From IMG/VR virus record IMGVR_UViG_3300001848_000201, positions 1 to 43,740 of that record: DNA of 43,740 nt; one strand, 5' to 3'. The position numbers and the translations under genes are program-made. This DNA is from a virus. The notes under the pieces are model-generated. The model saw nothing but the letters and a program-made list of their open reading frames with translations, made no database searches and was not told the origin of the DNA. Of this stretch, positions 24,490-32,721 are shown in pieces (position 1 is the first letter of the stretch; every line of letters begins with the position of its first letter).

Positions 24490-24732
24490 CTATTCCTTAT
24501 TTGCCGGATATTTGAATTTAGTCCAGGCCCAATTTGTCATCGCTACGGGACACCTGCTAACAGTATCATAACACTCAGGACACTTTAGGTTATCCTCACT
24601 GGCGTACATTCTACCAGTCTTACAGTTCTGGCACAGAAGTCCTACAATGCGGCCATCCTGCTGGCACTGGTTAAATGACCGTACTTGATCCAGACTGAAC
24701 GGCGCATGGCATTCTGTTTCATTAATGCTCAT
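24490..24732 (-). CDS. Zinc-ribbon protein (80 aa)
   Basis: 80 residues from ATG 24732. A longer frame reaching 24792 would run through a strong terminator, so the shorter start is chosen. Cysteines form CQQD...LLCQNCKTGR and LKCPECYDTVSRCP, typical of a rubredoxin-like or DUF35-type zinc ribbon. Phage proteins like this often sit near SSB and may bind DNA or protein. An extended -10 lies eight bases upstream and there is no Shine-Dalgarno. Confidence 0.65.
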   Translation of the reverse strand: MSINETECHAPFSLDQVRSFNQCQQDGRIVGLLCQNCKTGRMYASEDNLKCPECYDTVSRCPVAMTNWAWTKFKYPANKE

Positions 24733-24749
24733 TAACCAATATAATAGCA
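24733..24749 (-). promoter_or_regulatory. Extended -10 promoter, leaderless candidate
   Basis: The minus strand reads TGC-TATTAT (TATTAT at 24741-24746), then eight bases to ATG 24732. It lies just after the terminator at 24753-24783, so a new transcript must start here. Confidence 0.5.
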
Positions 24750-24752
24750 AAT

Positions 24753-24783
24753 AAAAATGCCCTACGGATCGTCTCCGCAGGGC
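24753..24783 (-). terminator. Strong Rho-independent terminator
   Basis: On the minus strand GCCCTGCGGA (24774-24783) pairs with TCCGTAGGGC (24759-24768) with one mismatch and a five-base loop, followed by ATTTTTATTT. It ends the SSB transcript after the 68-residue gene. Confidence 0.85.
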
Positions 24784-24805
24784 TAAATCCATTATTTTGT
24801 TGATT

Positions 24806-25012
24806 TTATTTACTTAGTCGCTCTCCTGTCTTGTACATGTCAGACGAAATCCTACGTGCCAACTCCCTTCGGTCGGCCCTTGAGCCATTGACGCGCTCTG
24901 TAATATTACGAAAGGCTCTACGGCGCAACTCGGCCCTGACGACCTGCCTAGAGGATCCGGCAGGAAGGAGTTGCTCAGTGGACTGCAGATTAGCAGCAAA
25001 AGTTGAATCCAT
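24806..25012 (-). CDS. Small arginine-rich protein (68 aa)
   Basis: Unrecognised 68-residue protein, strongly basic in the middle (VVRAELRRRAFRNITERVNG, ADRRELARRI), probably helical and nucleic-acid binding. Its ATG overlaps the ssb stop (TAATG), so it is co-translated with SSB. It is the last gene before the terminator at 24753-24783. Confidence 0.6.
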   Translation of the reverse strand: MDSTFAANLQSTEQLLPAGSSRQVVRAELRRRAFRNITERVNGSRADRRELARRISSDMYKTGERLSK

Positions 25013-25389
25013 TAGAACGGTGCTCCATCATCATCGAAAGCTCCACCGCCACCGCTGCTATCCGAACCTCCCTTGCCTCCACAGAGGACAATGTTATCCA
25101 CAACCACCTCTGTTACGTACTTCTTTTCTCCATCCTTCTCGTATGATCGAGTGTTAAGTCTCCCGGTTACTAGAACTTGCGAACCCTTTGTCATATAGGT
25201 TGCAACCTTGTCTTTACCCCAGGCTACGCAGTTATTCCAGGAGGTATCGGTCTTCCATTCATCTCCCACCTTGTAGGAATTTTCAGTGGCAATGGAGAAC
25301 TTGGTTACTGATTTCCCATTGGCAGTGAAAGAGGTTTCTGCATCACGGCCTAGGCGGCCAAGCAGCGTTACTTGATTAAGTGTTTTCAT
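25012..25389 (-). CDS. ssb: Single-stranded DNA-binding protein (125 aa)
   Basis: 125 residues with the full OB-fold signature: LNQVTLLGRLGRDAE, VTKFSIATEN, TSWNNCVAWGKDKVATYMTK and GSQVLVTGRLNTRSYEKDGE. A Gly/Ser-rich linker ends in the acidic tip DDDGAPF, which in bacterial SSBs recruits replication and repair partners. It binds single-stranded DNA during phage replication. It is preceded by a small gene and dUTPase, so it belongs to a DNA metabolism cluster. Confidence 0.95.
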   Translation of the reverse strand: MKTLNQVTLLGRLGRDAETSFTANGKSVTKFSIATENSYKVGDEWKTDTSWNNCVAWGKDKVATYMTKGSQVLVTGRLNTRSYEKDGEKKYVTEVVVDNIVLCGGKGGSDSSGGGGAFDDDGAPF

Positions 25390-25555
25390 TCTTGTTTTCT
25401 TCCTGTTCTAGTCTTCTTTTGATGGCCCGAGCCTTGCGATCTTCCGTCTCGGACCAAGTTACGTCCCTTAGATGCGGGAACTTTTCATCAAGGAGCCTTA
25501 CCGACTCTGAGATGCTAATTGAAAGCTGGTCTTCTTTCGTTGGTCTAATCGGCAC
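25376..25555 (-). CDS. Small charged helical protein (59 aa)
   Basis: A 59-residue frame from GTG 25555, directly after the dUTPase TAA, to 25376, overlapping the ssb start by 14 bases. It is highly charged (KEDQLSISISESVRLLDEKF, DRKARAIKRRLEQEENK) and probably helical. It fills the otherwise empty gap between dut and ssb, and its overlaps and coupling support it being real. No family recognised. Confidence 0.6.
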   Translation of the reverse strand: MPIRPTKEDQLSISISESVRLLDEKFPHLRDVTWSETEDRKARAIKRRLEQEENKNENT

Positions 25556-26062
25556 TTATGCACCTGTGGACCCCATTCCGCCAGCACCTCTCTCAGTAGA
25601 CTCGTCAAGATCCTCAACTTCTTCGATCTTGAACGGATCCAGCTTACTGATTACCAGTTGGGCAATTCTGTCCCCTGCTCTTAGGCTAGTAGATGCACAA
25701 TTTGCCTCGTAGCGCGTACCATAGATCGATGGAGCAATCCCCGAGACAGAGCCAATGATAACCATAATCTCGCCACGGTAGCCTTGATCGATAGTTCCTG
25801 GGCTATTGACGATTGTTACTCCCTTAACGGCCAGTCCTGAGCGACAGCGTACCTGGGCTTCGTAGCCGGGAGGTAGTTCCATTGAGATTCCGGTATGGGC
25901 AATGATGGTAAAATCCTTCTTCTCGAACCACGTAGCCGTTAAGTCGAGTCCCGCGTCTCCGTCTTTGGCAAAAGTTGGGATAACGGCAGTTGGTTCAAGT
26001 TTCTTGAACTTTACTACAGGCTTACCAGGAGCCCTGTCCATTAGTTTCGGTGTTTCATTCAT
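25556..26062 (-). CDS. dut: dUTP diphosphatase, trimeric (168 aa)
   Basis: 168 residues with all five dUTPase motifs: DAGLDL (36-41), RSGLAVKG, GTIDQGYRGE, GDRIAQLV and the C-terminal ERGAGGMGSTG. It hydrolyses dUTP to dUMP, limiting uracil in phage DNA and supplying dTMP synthesis. The loop between motifs 3 and 4 (GSVSGIAPSIYGTRYEANCA) is longer than usual. Palindrome copy 7 lies directly upstream, within a few bases of the start codon, so expression may be controlled by it. Confidence 0.95.
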   Translation of the reverse strand: MNETPKLMDRAPGKPVVKFKKLEPTAVIPTFAKDGDAGLDLTATWFEKKDFTIIAHTGISMELPPGYEAQVRCRSGLAVKGVTIVNSPGTIDQGYRGEIMVIIGSVSGIAPSIYGTRYEANCASTSLRAGDRIAQLVISKLDPFKIEEVEDLDESTERGAGGMGSTGA

Positions 26063-26067
26063 AATTT

Positions 26068-26083
26068 AGTCCAGTGCTGGAGT
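26068..26083. promoter_or_regulatory. Dispersed palindromic site, copy 7
   Basis: AGTCCAGTGCTGGAGT, filling the 24-base gap between the stop of the 125-residue gene and the dut start. The flanks match the wider consensus on the minus strand (ATCACT on the upstream side, TAAAT downstream). Confidence 0.75.
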
Positions 26084-26086
26084 GAT

Positions 26087-26464
26087 TTAGGCCGTGGTTG
26101 GAGAATCGATTGCCTTGACTGCTTCCTCGAACTTTGCCAGGGCTTCTCCGTACCAGTCCTTGTAGAGTTGCGGGGTAATACCCTTAATCAACTCATCCAG
26201 AAGTTCCTTAAGGAAGCGGATCTCAGAGGACTCAAGATCAACCGACTTGGGTTCTCCGGCAATAGCCATCTTCTTGTCGAAGCCAACGGGCTGCTGGCAG
26301 ACAGGGCAGGAATCAACGTGCATTTCCTTAATCTCCGCCTCGGGGACGGCGATCTTATTATCGATCCCAATAGCCATCTTGATGTCCTTAGCAGAAAGGC
26401 CGGTCTTGGCCATCATGTTCTTACTAATGGCAATTCTCGCCATCTTTGTTAGTGTAATAGTCAT
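26087..26464 (-). CDS. Unknown protein with CxxC motif (125 aa)
   Basis: Unrecognised 125-residue protein. A single CPVCQQP motif lies near residue 53, and a C-terminal acidic helical region (SSEIRFLKELLDELIKGITP, ALAKFEEAVKAI) follows. ATG 26464 lacks a Shine-Dalgarno. The Met at 26443 is an alternative start and has TACACT seven bases upstream, like the start at 43121. It precedes dut in the same direction. Confidence 0.55.
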   Translation of the reverse strand: MTITLTKMARIAISKNMMAKTGLSAKDIKMAIGIDNKIAVPEAEIKEMHVDSCPVCQQPVGFDKKMAIAGEPKSVDLESSEIRFLKELLDELIKGITPQLYKDWYGEALAKFEEAVKAIDSPTTA

Positions 26465-26512
26465 TGAGTTAATTAAACCTAATGACAGTCTAGCACTACT
26501 GAAAGAAAATGT

Positions 26513-26884
26513 CTACTGCGGAGGAACGTCTGGCGCGACTGGAGGAGTAACTACCGTCTCTACCTTGAATAGACTCGTCTTAAGGGCTTCGGCGGCTGCC
26601 TTCTTCTCTTCAAGTAACTGATAGGCGGCAACTACGTCGGCAAAGAGCGGGGTCCTTGGGCCATAGGTTTTATTGATAGGATTGATAAGGCTTTCTTTTA
26701 AGTGCTTTATAATCATATCGATAAGACCGCTATACTTATCTCCTTGGTCGGCTACAAAGACCTCTCCCATGGCTACCTGGATGGCGGGGACCGTTACTGT
26801 GGTAGTGATGCCACGGAAAGGCATTTCGATGGTTAAAATTAGGACGTCTTTTTCGTCTTGTGCGGTAATTGGAGAGTTATCCAT
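26513..26884 (-). CDS. Unknown protein after the tail fibre (123 aa)
   Basis: Unrecognised 123-residue protein. A beta-rich N-terminus (KDVLILTIEMPFRGITTTVT) is followed by a helical middle (LIDMIIKHLKESLINPINKT, AYQLLEEKKAAAEALKTSLF) and a Pro/Val-rich tail. It starts at ATG 26884 behind AAGGAA, eight bases after the tail fibre stop. By position it might be a fibre chaperone or assembly protein; this is not shown by sequence. Confidence 0.55.
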   Translation of the reverse strand: MDNSPITAQDEKDVLILTIEMPFRGITTTVTVPAIQVAMGEVFVADQGDKYSGLIDMIIKHLKESLINPINKTYGPRTPLFADVVAAYQLLEEKKAAAEALKTSLFKVETVVTPPVAPDVPPQ

Positions 26885-26892
26885 TTTATTCC

Positions 26893-29800
26893 TTAGGCTG
26901 CTGCAATTGTAGTTACCGTGCCTCCAGATCCTCTATACTTCAGAGCACCAGATTCGACATAAAGCTGTCCCATGCTGGCCGGAGAAGAAGATGGCGCGGT
27001 CCCGTTAGCAATGCCTATAACGCCTACCGCAGAAGTACCGAAAGAAGAAACCCCTATTCCCACGTTACCGCTGTTAGCGAAACGGGCAATCTCTGTTCCG
27101 GCATTGTTTGATAATATTAGGTCTGGGGTAGCACTATTTGACGCTCCAAGGAAGAATTGCCCATTGGCCGCGTCGTTATATAATAATCCTAGGGCGTAGG
27201 TATCGCCACCAGAGGAGATATAGGTTCTTCCTCCGCGAACCTCTAGCTTGGATACCGTATTATGAAGGGCGGAGGTAGCTCCAATCAGTATTAGACTATT
27301 AGTCGTATCGACAGTGAAAATGCCAGTTCCTGCTGCATTCCTCAACTGGAACGCCGTAGTAGAATCTGTTACTGGCCGAAACCAAGTTGTCCCAGATCCA
27401 GCAGCTAAGCTGAAGGTGTTTGTATTTACGTGATTGCTGCCCGCCGTAACGCTGCTACCTGTGTAGTATGAAAATGTTCCGGATGATTCATTAAGCTCAA
27501 AAATTGCACCATAACCTGTGGCCCCTGCTGAATATGAACTGCCATATGTATTCCATGCCAATTGCCCGTACTGAGAAGAAATTCTCTGGAAGGATATTCC
27601 GACACCGACTGTGCCGTTGTTTGCTAAAGTCGCAACAGCGTTCGTGGAGTCGAAATTTGCAAAGGAGGTTCCCGCCGCGTTCTGGAACTGCCACGCCGTA
27701 GTAGAGTTGGTTACGGGTCTAATCCACGATGTCCCCGAACCAGTAGACAATTTCATTTGGGCCGTTCCTACAACAGATCCAACAGTCAGTCCAGTCCCTA
27801 GGTACAGGTCATTTTTTGAAGCAACTACGCCGCTTCCGGCCACTGTTCCAGTTAGGAATTGGTCCGCGCCAGCAGCAGCCGCAATACTAATCTCCTCCGC
27901 CGCTCGACCTACTGAAAATCCGATATAGTTAGCAGTGTTACCGCTCAACAGGCGCGCACCTGGGCTAAGTGAAACACTGTTTGCATTTATGTCTAGAAGT
28001 GCTCCAGGAGCGTTTGTCCCAATCCCAATTCTTCCGTTAGTTGAATCTACGTTGAAGATGTTTCCACCGGCAGCGGTTCGGAATTGCCATGCCGTGGTGG
28101 AGTTGCTCGATGGGGCGTAATAACTAGTTCCACTGGATACGACAGACAACAAAGTGTTTGCACTATTATCTTGTACGGAGAAGATCGACGTTGTGCTTTG
28201 CCCTGCTCCAGCCTTCACGATGCACTGCGTTACTCCTGTTGTGGCGGTCGCATCATAAACACGGAAAGTTCCGCTAGATCCACTCTTGGCTACATCCAAC
28301 CTGTAGTTCCCGTCTGTCGTAGACCCAGATACCAAATTCCCGGTGGCCATGAGGCGCATTTGCTCGGCGTTATTGGTGCCAAAGACGATTGGCTTGTTTG
28401 ACTCATTGCCGATAATTAATCCTTGATTAGACCCTCCTGAAATGTCTAGCAGAACCCAGTTTGCTACCGTGATACCGAAGGCCGTCCCGGTATACCCAGA
28501 GGAGTAGTTTGCCCATATCGCTTGGTTATTCGCGCCACTATCATTCTGGAGTATCAAACGGGCATTATCGCCCGTACCGCTGCCCGTGTTTTTGATTGTA
28601 AATTTCCTAGTGCCGGACGTTCCATATAGGCCTTGATCGCCGTTGACTGTGAGCTTATCAGGGAAACTTCCCGACCCGATTTGAAGGCCGCCAGCCATGT
28701 AACTGTTACCAGAAGCAAAATATGCAGCCCAGGAGTTGGTTAGTGTTACGTTAGATCCAGCCGTAGGCTTATCAGCAATATAGAAGGTTGCCGCATCGGT
28801 AAAAGTTACAGTAGAGGACGCCGCTATGGTTGGAATACCAATAGTATTCATCATTGCGGTCGCCACGGTTCCACTGCTTGACGTGTCGGTGTAAGTGGAC
28901 GCCACCACTCTAAGAGGGATACCCGCAGTGCCCCAAGCCGTCGCGGAAACGGCACCAGTAAGAGTAATTCTGTCTGAAGTGACGCTCGACAATGTCGGAG
29001 CAGTCCCGAATACGCTTACCCCCGTTCCAGTCTTGTCCGTCAACGCCGATGCTAGATTCGCGCTGGAAGGGGTAGCAAGGAAAGTTGCGACACCAGTTCC
29101 AAGCCCGCTAACTCCAGTAGAGATAGGCAGCCCAGTGCAATTAGTCAGAGTGCCGCTGGTTGGCGTGCCCAAGACCGGCGTAACCAGAGTAGGTGACGTA
29201 GCCAAGACCACCGACCCCGTGCCAGTAACGGCAGAGATCGTAGTTCCATTGATCTTAAAGGTATTGCCCGTGCCAGCTGTATCGTAGGTCTTATTGGTTA
29301 GGGTATCGGTGGTATCTCGACCAATGACCGTGTAGGAAGCATCCTGAAAGGTTAACGTTCTTGCGGCGGTAGGTGTACCATCAAGCTTAAAGCTAGTTGT
29401 CCCATAAGTGCCAGCCCCATAAAGGTACAAATTCCTAGCGGCCTTGGCAGCAGAACCGACATCTAGTCCGGTCTGGAAAAGAAGCGAAGCGTTGATGTTT
29501 ACCGAGACTAGGTTATCAAGAGCCTGACTAGCAGCCGCTCCACCAGTATTGGCTGCCCACTTCACGCCAGACGCCTGCGCCGAGTCGGCAGTTAGGATGT
29601 AATTATCCGTGCCTACTGCCAGCTTAGTAAGAGTCGTAGACCCGGTAGCGACCAGGATGTCACCTTTAGTAAAGGTAGACTGCCCAGTTCCGCCATAAGC
29701 CACCGTAATTACAGAACCATTCCAGGTTCCGGTAGCAATAGTGCCTACCGAGGTCAAAGAGGAGGCGGTTACTCCAGATCCAAGAGTAGATGAACTAAGT

Positions 29801-32028
29801 ACCGATGTCCCGCCGATTTGGTAGGATCCTGAGTTTAGGTTAAGGTTCCCGCCACTAGGGACAGTCAGTAGCGTGTTCCAGCCACCGCCATTGACCTGAT
29901 TATAGAGAATCAGATTTCCCGTGGGGTTGGCTGCTCCCTGCACTGGTTGGGTTTGGAGTGCAAAATCAACTTCCTGAGACGCCGCTGTGGCATTAGTCTT
30001 CCAGCCATAGCCCGTTAAGACCACCATGGGAGAGAACTGCTGGGCTCCCGCCGCTGCAGCGGTGGTGTTTTGTACGGTCCATCCAGCAGTCTGGGCAGTG
30101 CCAATTGACGTCGAGCTAACCGTACCGCTAGTCGTTAAGGTCGGACTAGTCCCAAGAACCACCAATCCAGAGCCGGTTACTCCGTTACTCAGGTCCGAAG
30201 CTGCCAATTGAGCCACAGAGATGTTAGCCCCGGTGGAGGTCTGCATCAGGACTCGACTCGTCCCGCCGGTGGCGCTTAGGTCTGCGTTTGTGCCGCCATA
30301 GGCCAAGCCAATCTTTGTGCCATTCCAGACACCTGTGGCAATCGTTCCCAGGGACGTCAGTGAGGAGTTAATCACTCCAGATCCAAGAGTGGTTGCCGTT
30401 AGGACATTAGCGCCATTAATCTGATAAGATCCACCAGTGGGCACACTGAGTACCCCGGAAGATGTTAGGGTCATTTGATTGACCCAGCCGCCACTATTAA
30501 CCTGAGAATCCCAGTACAACGTTCCACTGGGATTGGCTGCACCCTGAACCGGGACTAGATATTCCCTAAATTCAACAGCTTGCGAGGCTGCAGTAGCGTT
30601 TGTCTTCCATCCCTGCCCCTTGAAGTGAAGATTTGGAGACCATTGCTGCGCCCCTGCCGCCGCCGCCGTAGTGTTCTGTAGTACATAACCATCGGCGGTA
30701 GCCGCTCCAAGGCTGTTATTAGACAGAATCGCAGAGGTGGTTACCGTGGGGGTGGTTAGTGCTGGGCTAGTCGAGAAAACTAGGTTGGTAGAGGTGGTTC
30801 CCGTTGCCCCTGCGGCGGTATAGCCAGTTATGTTGTTAAAGGCACCAATCCCAGCCGTACCAGTCCCAATTCCACCACGATTGACGGCAAGAGTGCCTGT
30901 CCAGCCAAGAGTGAAGACATTTGAGGCAATCGAACCAGTGACGTTCGTGTCATTGACCACCGAGGTAGCCACCGAACTGGGCATATCAGCCGTAACTAGA
31001 GCACGGAACGAGGGGGCAGCAGCCGCTCCGGTAGTAGGCCCTGAGAAGACTACGTTAGCTGAGGCGGTAGATACCCCTGTTCCACCGTAAGTTACTGCAA
31101 CTACAGTGCCATTCCAGATTCCTGTAGTAATAGTCCCAATGGAGGCAAGGCTGGAGAGGGTGGCTACATCGGTCCTGACAAGTTGCCTGACGGCGGTGTC
31201 ATAGAAGTAGACCTGCCCGGTATCGCTCCTAAACCAAATATCCCCCGAGGCAGGGGAGGAAGGATTGGCAGTAACGGCCACTAGATTGAGTCCAGCAGTA
31301 GTGGCGCTAGTGGTAAAGGTCTGCTTTAGGCCGGATCCAAAGGTATTAGCCTGATCGTTATAGACCGTCCCCGAGTACTGGCGAGCCTTGGCTAGAGTGC
31401 CGGTCCATCCCAGGGTGAGGGCCTGGGCAGAGATCGATCCAGTGATGTTAGTGTCATTGGTTACCGACTGTACGACATTAGAGTTAAGTCGTGCCGCTGC
31501 TAGGGTCCCAGTCCATCCCAGGGTCATTACCCCAGAGACAACTGTACCAGTGACGTTAGTGTCGTTGACTACCGAAGTAACTACGCCAGCAGGCATGTCT
31601 GCGGCAACCAGTGCCCTGAAGGCCGCTACGGCGGCAGAGCCAGTCGTGGGTCCAGCTAGTACGGTGTTGGCGTTCTGCGGGGTAAGTAGAGGACCGATAT
31701 AGGTGTTGATGGTCTGGGGCAGTAGGGCGGTAACACCAGCCACAAACTTATAAACACGTCCAGTGATGTTATGGTCAGCCGCAGCCGTACTTTCCTGCGC
31801 TCTGGTAATAGTTAAAGTATCCCCAGAGACAGCAGTAACCCTAACTATTTCAACATATGGGTCATCAGATGGGTCGGCGTAGGTTGTATCGTTCCACCAG
31901 ACGGCATTGAACGGTGCCGTAGGCATCTTGGCCCCATCGCCAGTCTTGAGAACAATGGTCGTTGCCGAGGAACTGTATCCCTGAGAGACAGTAGCCTTGG
32001 CGAAATTTTTAGTGGCGTCTAAGGCCAA
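26893..32028 (-). CDS. Tail fibre protein (1711 aa)
   Basis: 1711 residues from TTG 32028, with GGGGAGGG at good spacing. The N-terminus (ALDATKNFAKATVSQGYSSS, then VWWNDTTYADPSDDPYVEIV) matches the virion-anchoring domain seen at the start of many phage fibres. The body consists of low-charge repeats such as VVNDTNVTG...LGWTGTLA and SLGTIATGVWNGT...AYGGTG. Later sections resemble trimeric fibre shafts (VLIGATSAL, RNAAGTGIFTVDTTNSL). The end (GQLYVESGALKYRGSGGTVT) is common in fibre C-termini. No S74 chaperone is evident. It is a receptor-binding or host-contact fibre. Repeats make it prone to recombination. Confidence 0.85.
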   Translation of the reverse strand: MALDATKNFAKATVSQGYSSSATTIVLKTGDGAKMPTAPFNAVWWNDTTYADPSDDPYVEIVRVTAVSGDTLTITRAQESTAAADHNITGRVYKFVAGVTALLPQTINTYIGPLLTPQNANTVLAGPTTGSAAVAAFRALVAADMPAGVVTSVVNDTNVTGTVVSGVMTLGWTGTLAAARLNSNVVQSVTNDTNITGSISAQALTLGWTGTLAKARQYSGTVYNDQANTFGSGLKQTFTTSATTAGLNLVAVTANPSSPASGDIWFRSDTGQVYFYDTAVRQLVRTDVATLSSLASIGTITTGIWNGTVVAVTYGGTGVSTASANVVFSGPTTGAAAAPSFRALVTADMPSSVATSVVNDTNVTGSIASNVFTLGWTGTLAVNRGGIGTGTAGIGAFNNITGYTAAGATGTTSTNLVFSTSPALTTPTVTTSAILSNNSLGAATADGYVLQNTTAAAAGAQQWSPNLHFKGQGWKTNATAASQAVEFREYLVPVQGAANPSGTLYWDSQVNSGGWVNQMTLTSSGVLSVPTGGSYQINGANVLTATTLGSGVINSSLTSLGTIATGVWNGTKIGLAYGGTNADLSATGGTSRVLMQTSTGANISVAQLAASDLSNGVTGSGLVVLGTSPTLTTSGTVSSTSIGTAQTAGWTVQNTTAAAAGAQQFSPMVVLTGYGWKTNATAASQEVDFALQTQPVQGAANPTGNLILYNQVNGGGWNTLLTVPSGGNLNLNSGSYQIGGTSVLSSSTLGSGVTASSLTSVGTIATGTWNGSVITVAYGGTGQSTFTKGDILVATGSTTLTKLAVGTDNYILTADSAQASGVKWAANTGGAAASQALDNLVSVNINASLLFQTGLDVGSAAKAARNLYLYGAGTYGTTSFKLDGTPTAARTLTFQDASYTVIGRDTTDTLTNKTYDTAGTGNTFKINGTTISAVTGTGSVVLATSPTLVTPVLGTPTSGTLTNCTGLPISTGVSGLGTGVATFLATPSSANLASALTDKTGTGVSVFGTAPTLSSVTSDRITLTGAVSATAWGTAGIPLRVVASTYTDTSSSGTVATAMMNTIGIPTIAASSTVTFTDAATFYIADKPTAGSNVTLTNSWAAYFASGNSYMAGGLQIGSGSFPDKLTVNGDQGLYGTSGTRKFTIKNTGSGTGDNARLILQNDSGANNQAIWANYSSGYTGTAFGITVANWVLLDISGGSNQGLIIGNESNKPIVFGTNNAEQMRLMATGNLVSGSTTDGNYRLDVAKSGSSGTFRVYDATATTGVTQCIVKAGAGQSTTSIFSVQDNSANTLLSVVSSGTSYYAPSSNSTTAWQFRTAAGGNIFNVDSTNGRIGIGTNAPGALLDINANSVSLSPGARLLSGNTANYIGFSVGRAAEEISIAAAAGADQFLTGTVAGSGVVASKNDLYLGTGLTVGSVVGTAQMKLSTGSGTSWIRPVTNSTTAWQFQNAAGTSFANFDSTNAVATLANNGTVGVGISFQRISSQYGQLAWNTYGSSYSAGATGYGAIFELNESSGTFSYYTGSSVTAGSNHVNTNTFSLAAGSGTTWFRPVTDSTTAFQLRNAAGTGIFTVDTTNSLILIGATSALHNTVSKLEVRGGRTYISSGGDTYALGLLYNDAANGQFFLGASNSATPDLILSNNAGTEIARFANSGNVGIGVSSFGTSAVGVIGIANGTAPSSSPASMGQLYVESGALKYRGSGGTVTTIAAA

Positions 32029-32045
32029 TTTACCCTCCCCTTAGG

Positions 32046-32408
32046 TTACTGGCCGCCCTTGACTAAGGCATAGACTAAGTGTCCACCTACATTAACCGCA
32101 GAACCTAGATTCATAACTAGATCCTTACCCGCTCCGCAGGCGAAGTGGAGACCATTAACAGAACAGTCACCGACATTACCGGTGCTTGTTCCCATGGTAA
32201 AAGGCCCAGAGATAGTGGCAGGGGTGCTGTCCTTGAAGGTGACTACTACGGTTCCGGCGGCTACAAGGACCATTCCGAGGACCACAATAAAGGATCCAGA
32301 TGTGCCGGAAATTAGAGTGGTATCCCCAGACGCGCTATTGGAGATGGCTAACGTTCCTACCTTATCGGCAGCGCCCCAAGGGGTCATTAAACTGGCTGTT
32401 GCAATCAA
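32046..32408 (-). CDS. Small beta-rich virion-like protein (120 aa)
   Basis: 120 residues, Gly/Thr/Val-rich with almost no charge (SFIVVLGMVLVAAGTVVVTF, GNVGDCSVNGLHFACGAGKD), typical of small beta-sandwich virion or fibre-associated proteins. The best start is TTG 32408; no ATG or GTG fits except an internal Met. Its leader contains a 13-bp hairpin that includes the purine-rich AGGAGAGG. It is followed by the tail fibre after 17 bases. Confidence 0.55.
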   Translation of the reverse strand: MIATASLMTPWGAADKVGTLAISNSASGDTTLISGTSGSFIVVLGMVLVAAGTVVVTFKDSTPATISGPFTMGTSTGNVGDCSVNGLHFACGAGKDLVMNLGSAVNVGGHLVYALVKGGQ

Positions 32409-32411
32409 AGT

Positions 32412-32454
32412 CTTACGGTCCTCTCCTACTATTTTTGCACAAGAGAACCGTAAG
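32412..32454 (-). promoter_or_regulatory. 13-bp leader hairpin that includes the ribosome binding site
   Basis: CTTACGGT (32412-32419) pairs with ACCGTAAG (32447-32454), and the helix continues inward through one G-U and CTCT/AGAG for about 13 bp with a 17-base loop. On the minus strand the purine run AGGAGAGG lies partly in the right arm, directly before TTG 32408. There is no U-tract after it, so a translation-control structure is more likely than a terminator. Confidence 0.55.
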
Positions 32455-32466
32455 TTACTCTAAAAA

Positions 32467-32625
32467 TTAGCCCTTAACTCTTTTCAGGTTAGGATTTGCA
32501 GCCTTGGCCGCTTTACCGGCGTTTCTAGTCGCACTGGCTAGGATTGCTCCTGCCGCCTTCTTTGAAACGCCTTCCTTGGCCTCAATTTTCTCCTGAACCT
32601 TCTTAAATCCTGGATGTTTTGCCAT
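32467..32625 (-). CDS. Small basic phage protein (52 aa)
   Basis: 52 residues from ATG 32625, chosen because AAAGGAGG lies eight bases upstream; a longer frame would run into the terminator. The sequence (AKHPGFKKVQEKIEAKEGVS, AGAILASATRNAGKAAKAAN) belongs to a recurrent family of small phage proteins of unknown function with the KHPGF...ILASATRNA pattern. It is strongly basic. It follows the amidase terminator and precedes the 120-residue gene. Confidence 0.75.
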   Translation of the reverse strand: MAKHPGFKKVQEKIEAKEGVSKKAAGAILASATRNAGKAAKAANPNLKRVKG

Positions 32626-32645
32626 TCTACCTCCTTTCTCTGATT

Positions 32646-32684
32646 CAAAAACAAAAGGCTGCACCGGTTATCCCAGGTACAGCC
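32646..32684 (-). terminator. Rho-independent terminator after the endolysin
   Basis: On the minus strand GGCTGTACC (32676-32684) pairs with GGTGCAGCC (32657-32665), 9 bp with one G-U, followed by TTTTGTTTTTG. Confidence 0.8.
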
Positions 32685-32721
32685 ATACCAACTAGGACCA
32701 CGCTCCTTTCCGGCGTTTAGC

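Noticed and set aside
24733-24792. Longer version of the zinc-ribbon gene starting at 24792
   Set aside because: It would be read through the hairpin and T-tract of a strong terminator. The start at 24732 is directly behind an extended -10.
28084-31702. Several 60-130 codon plus-strand ORFs opposite the tail fibre
   Set aside because: Antisense to a repetitive gene; Pro/Val/Thr-rich shadows repeat with the same period as the fibre repeats.
1658-32028. Diversity-generating retroelement acting on the tail genes
   Set aside because: No reverse transcriptase, template repeat or Avd-like gene is visible. The tail repeats are ordinary tandem domains.
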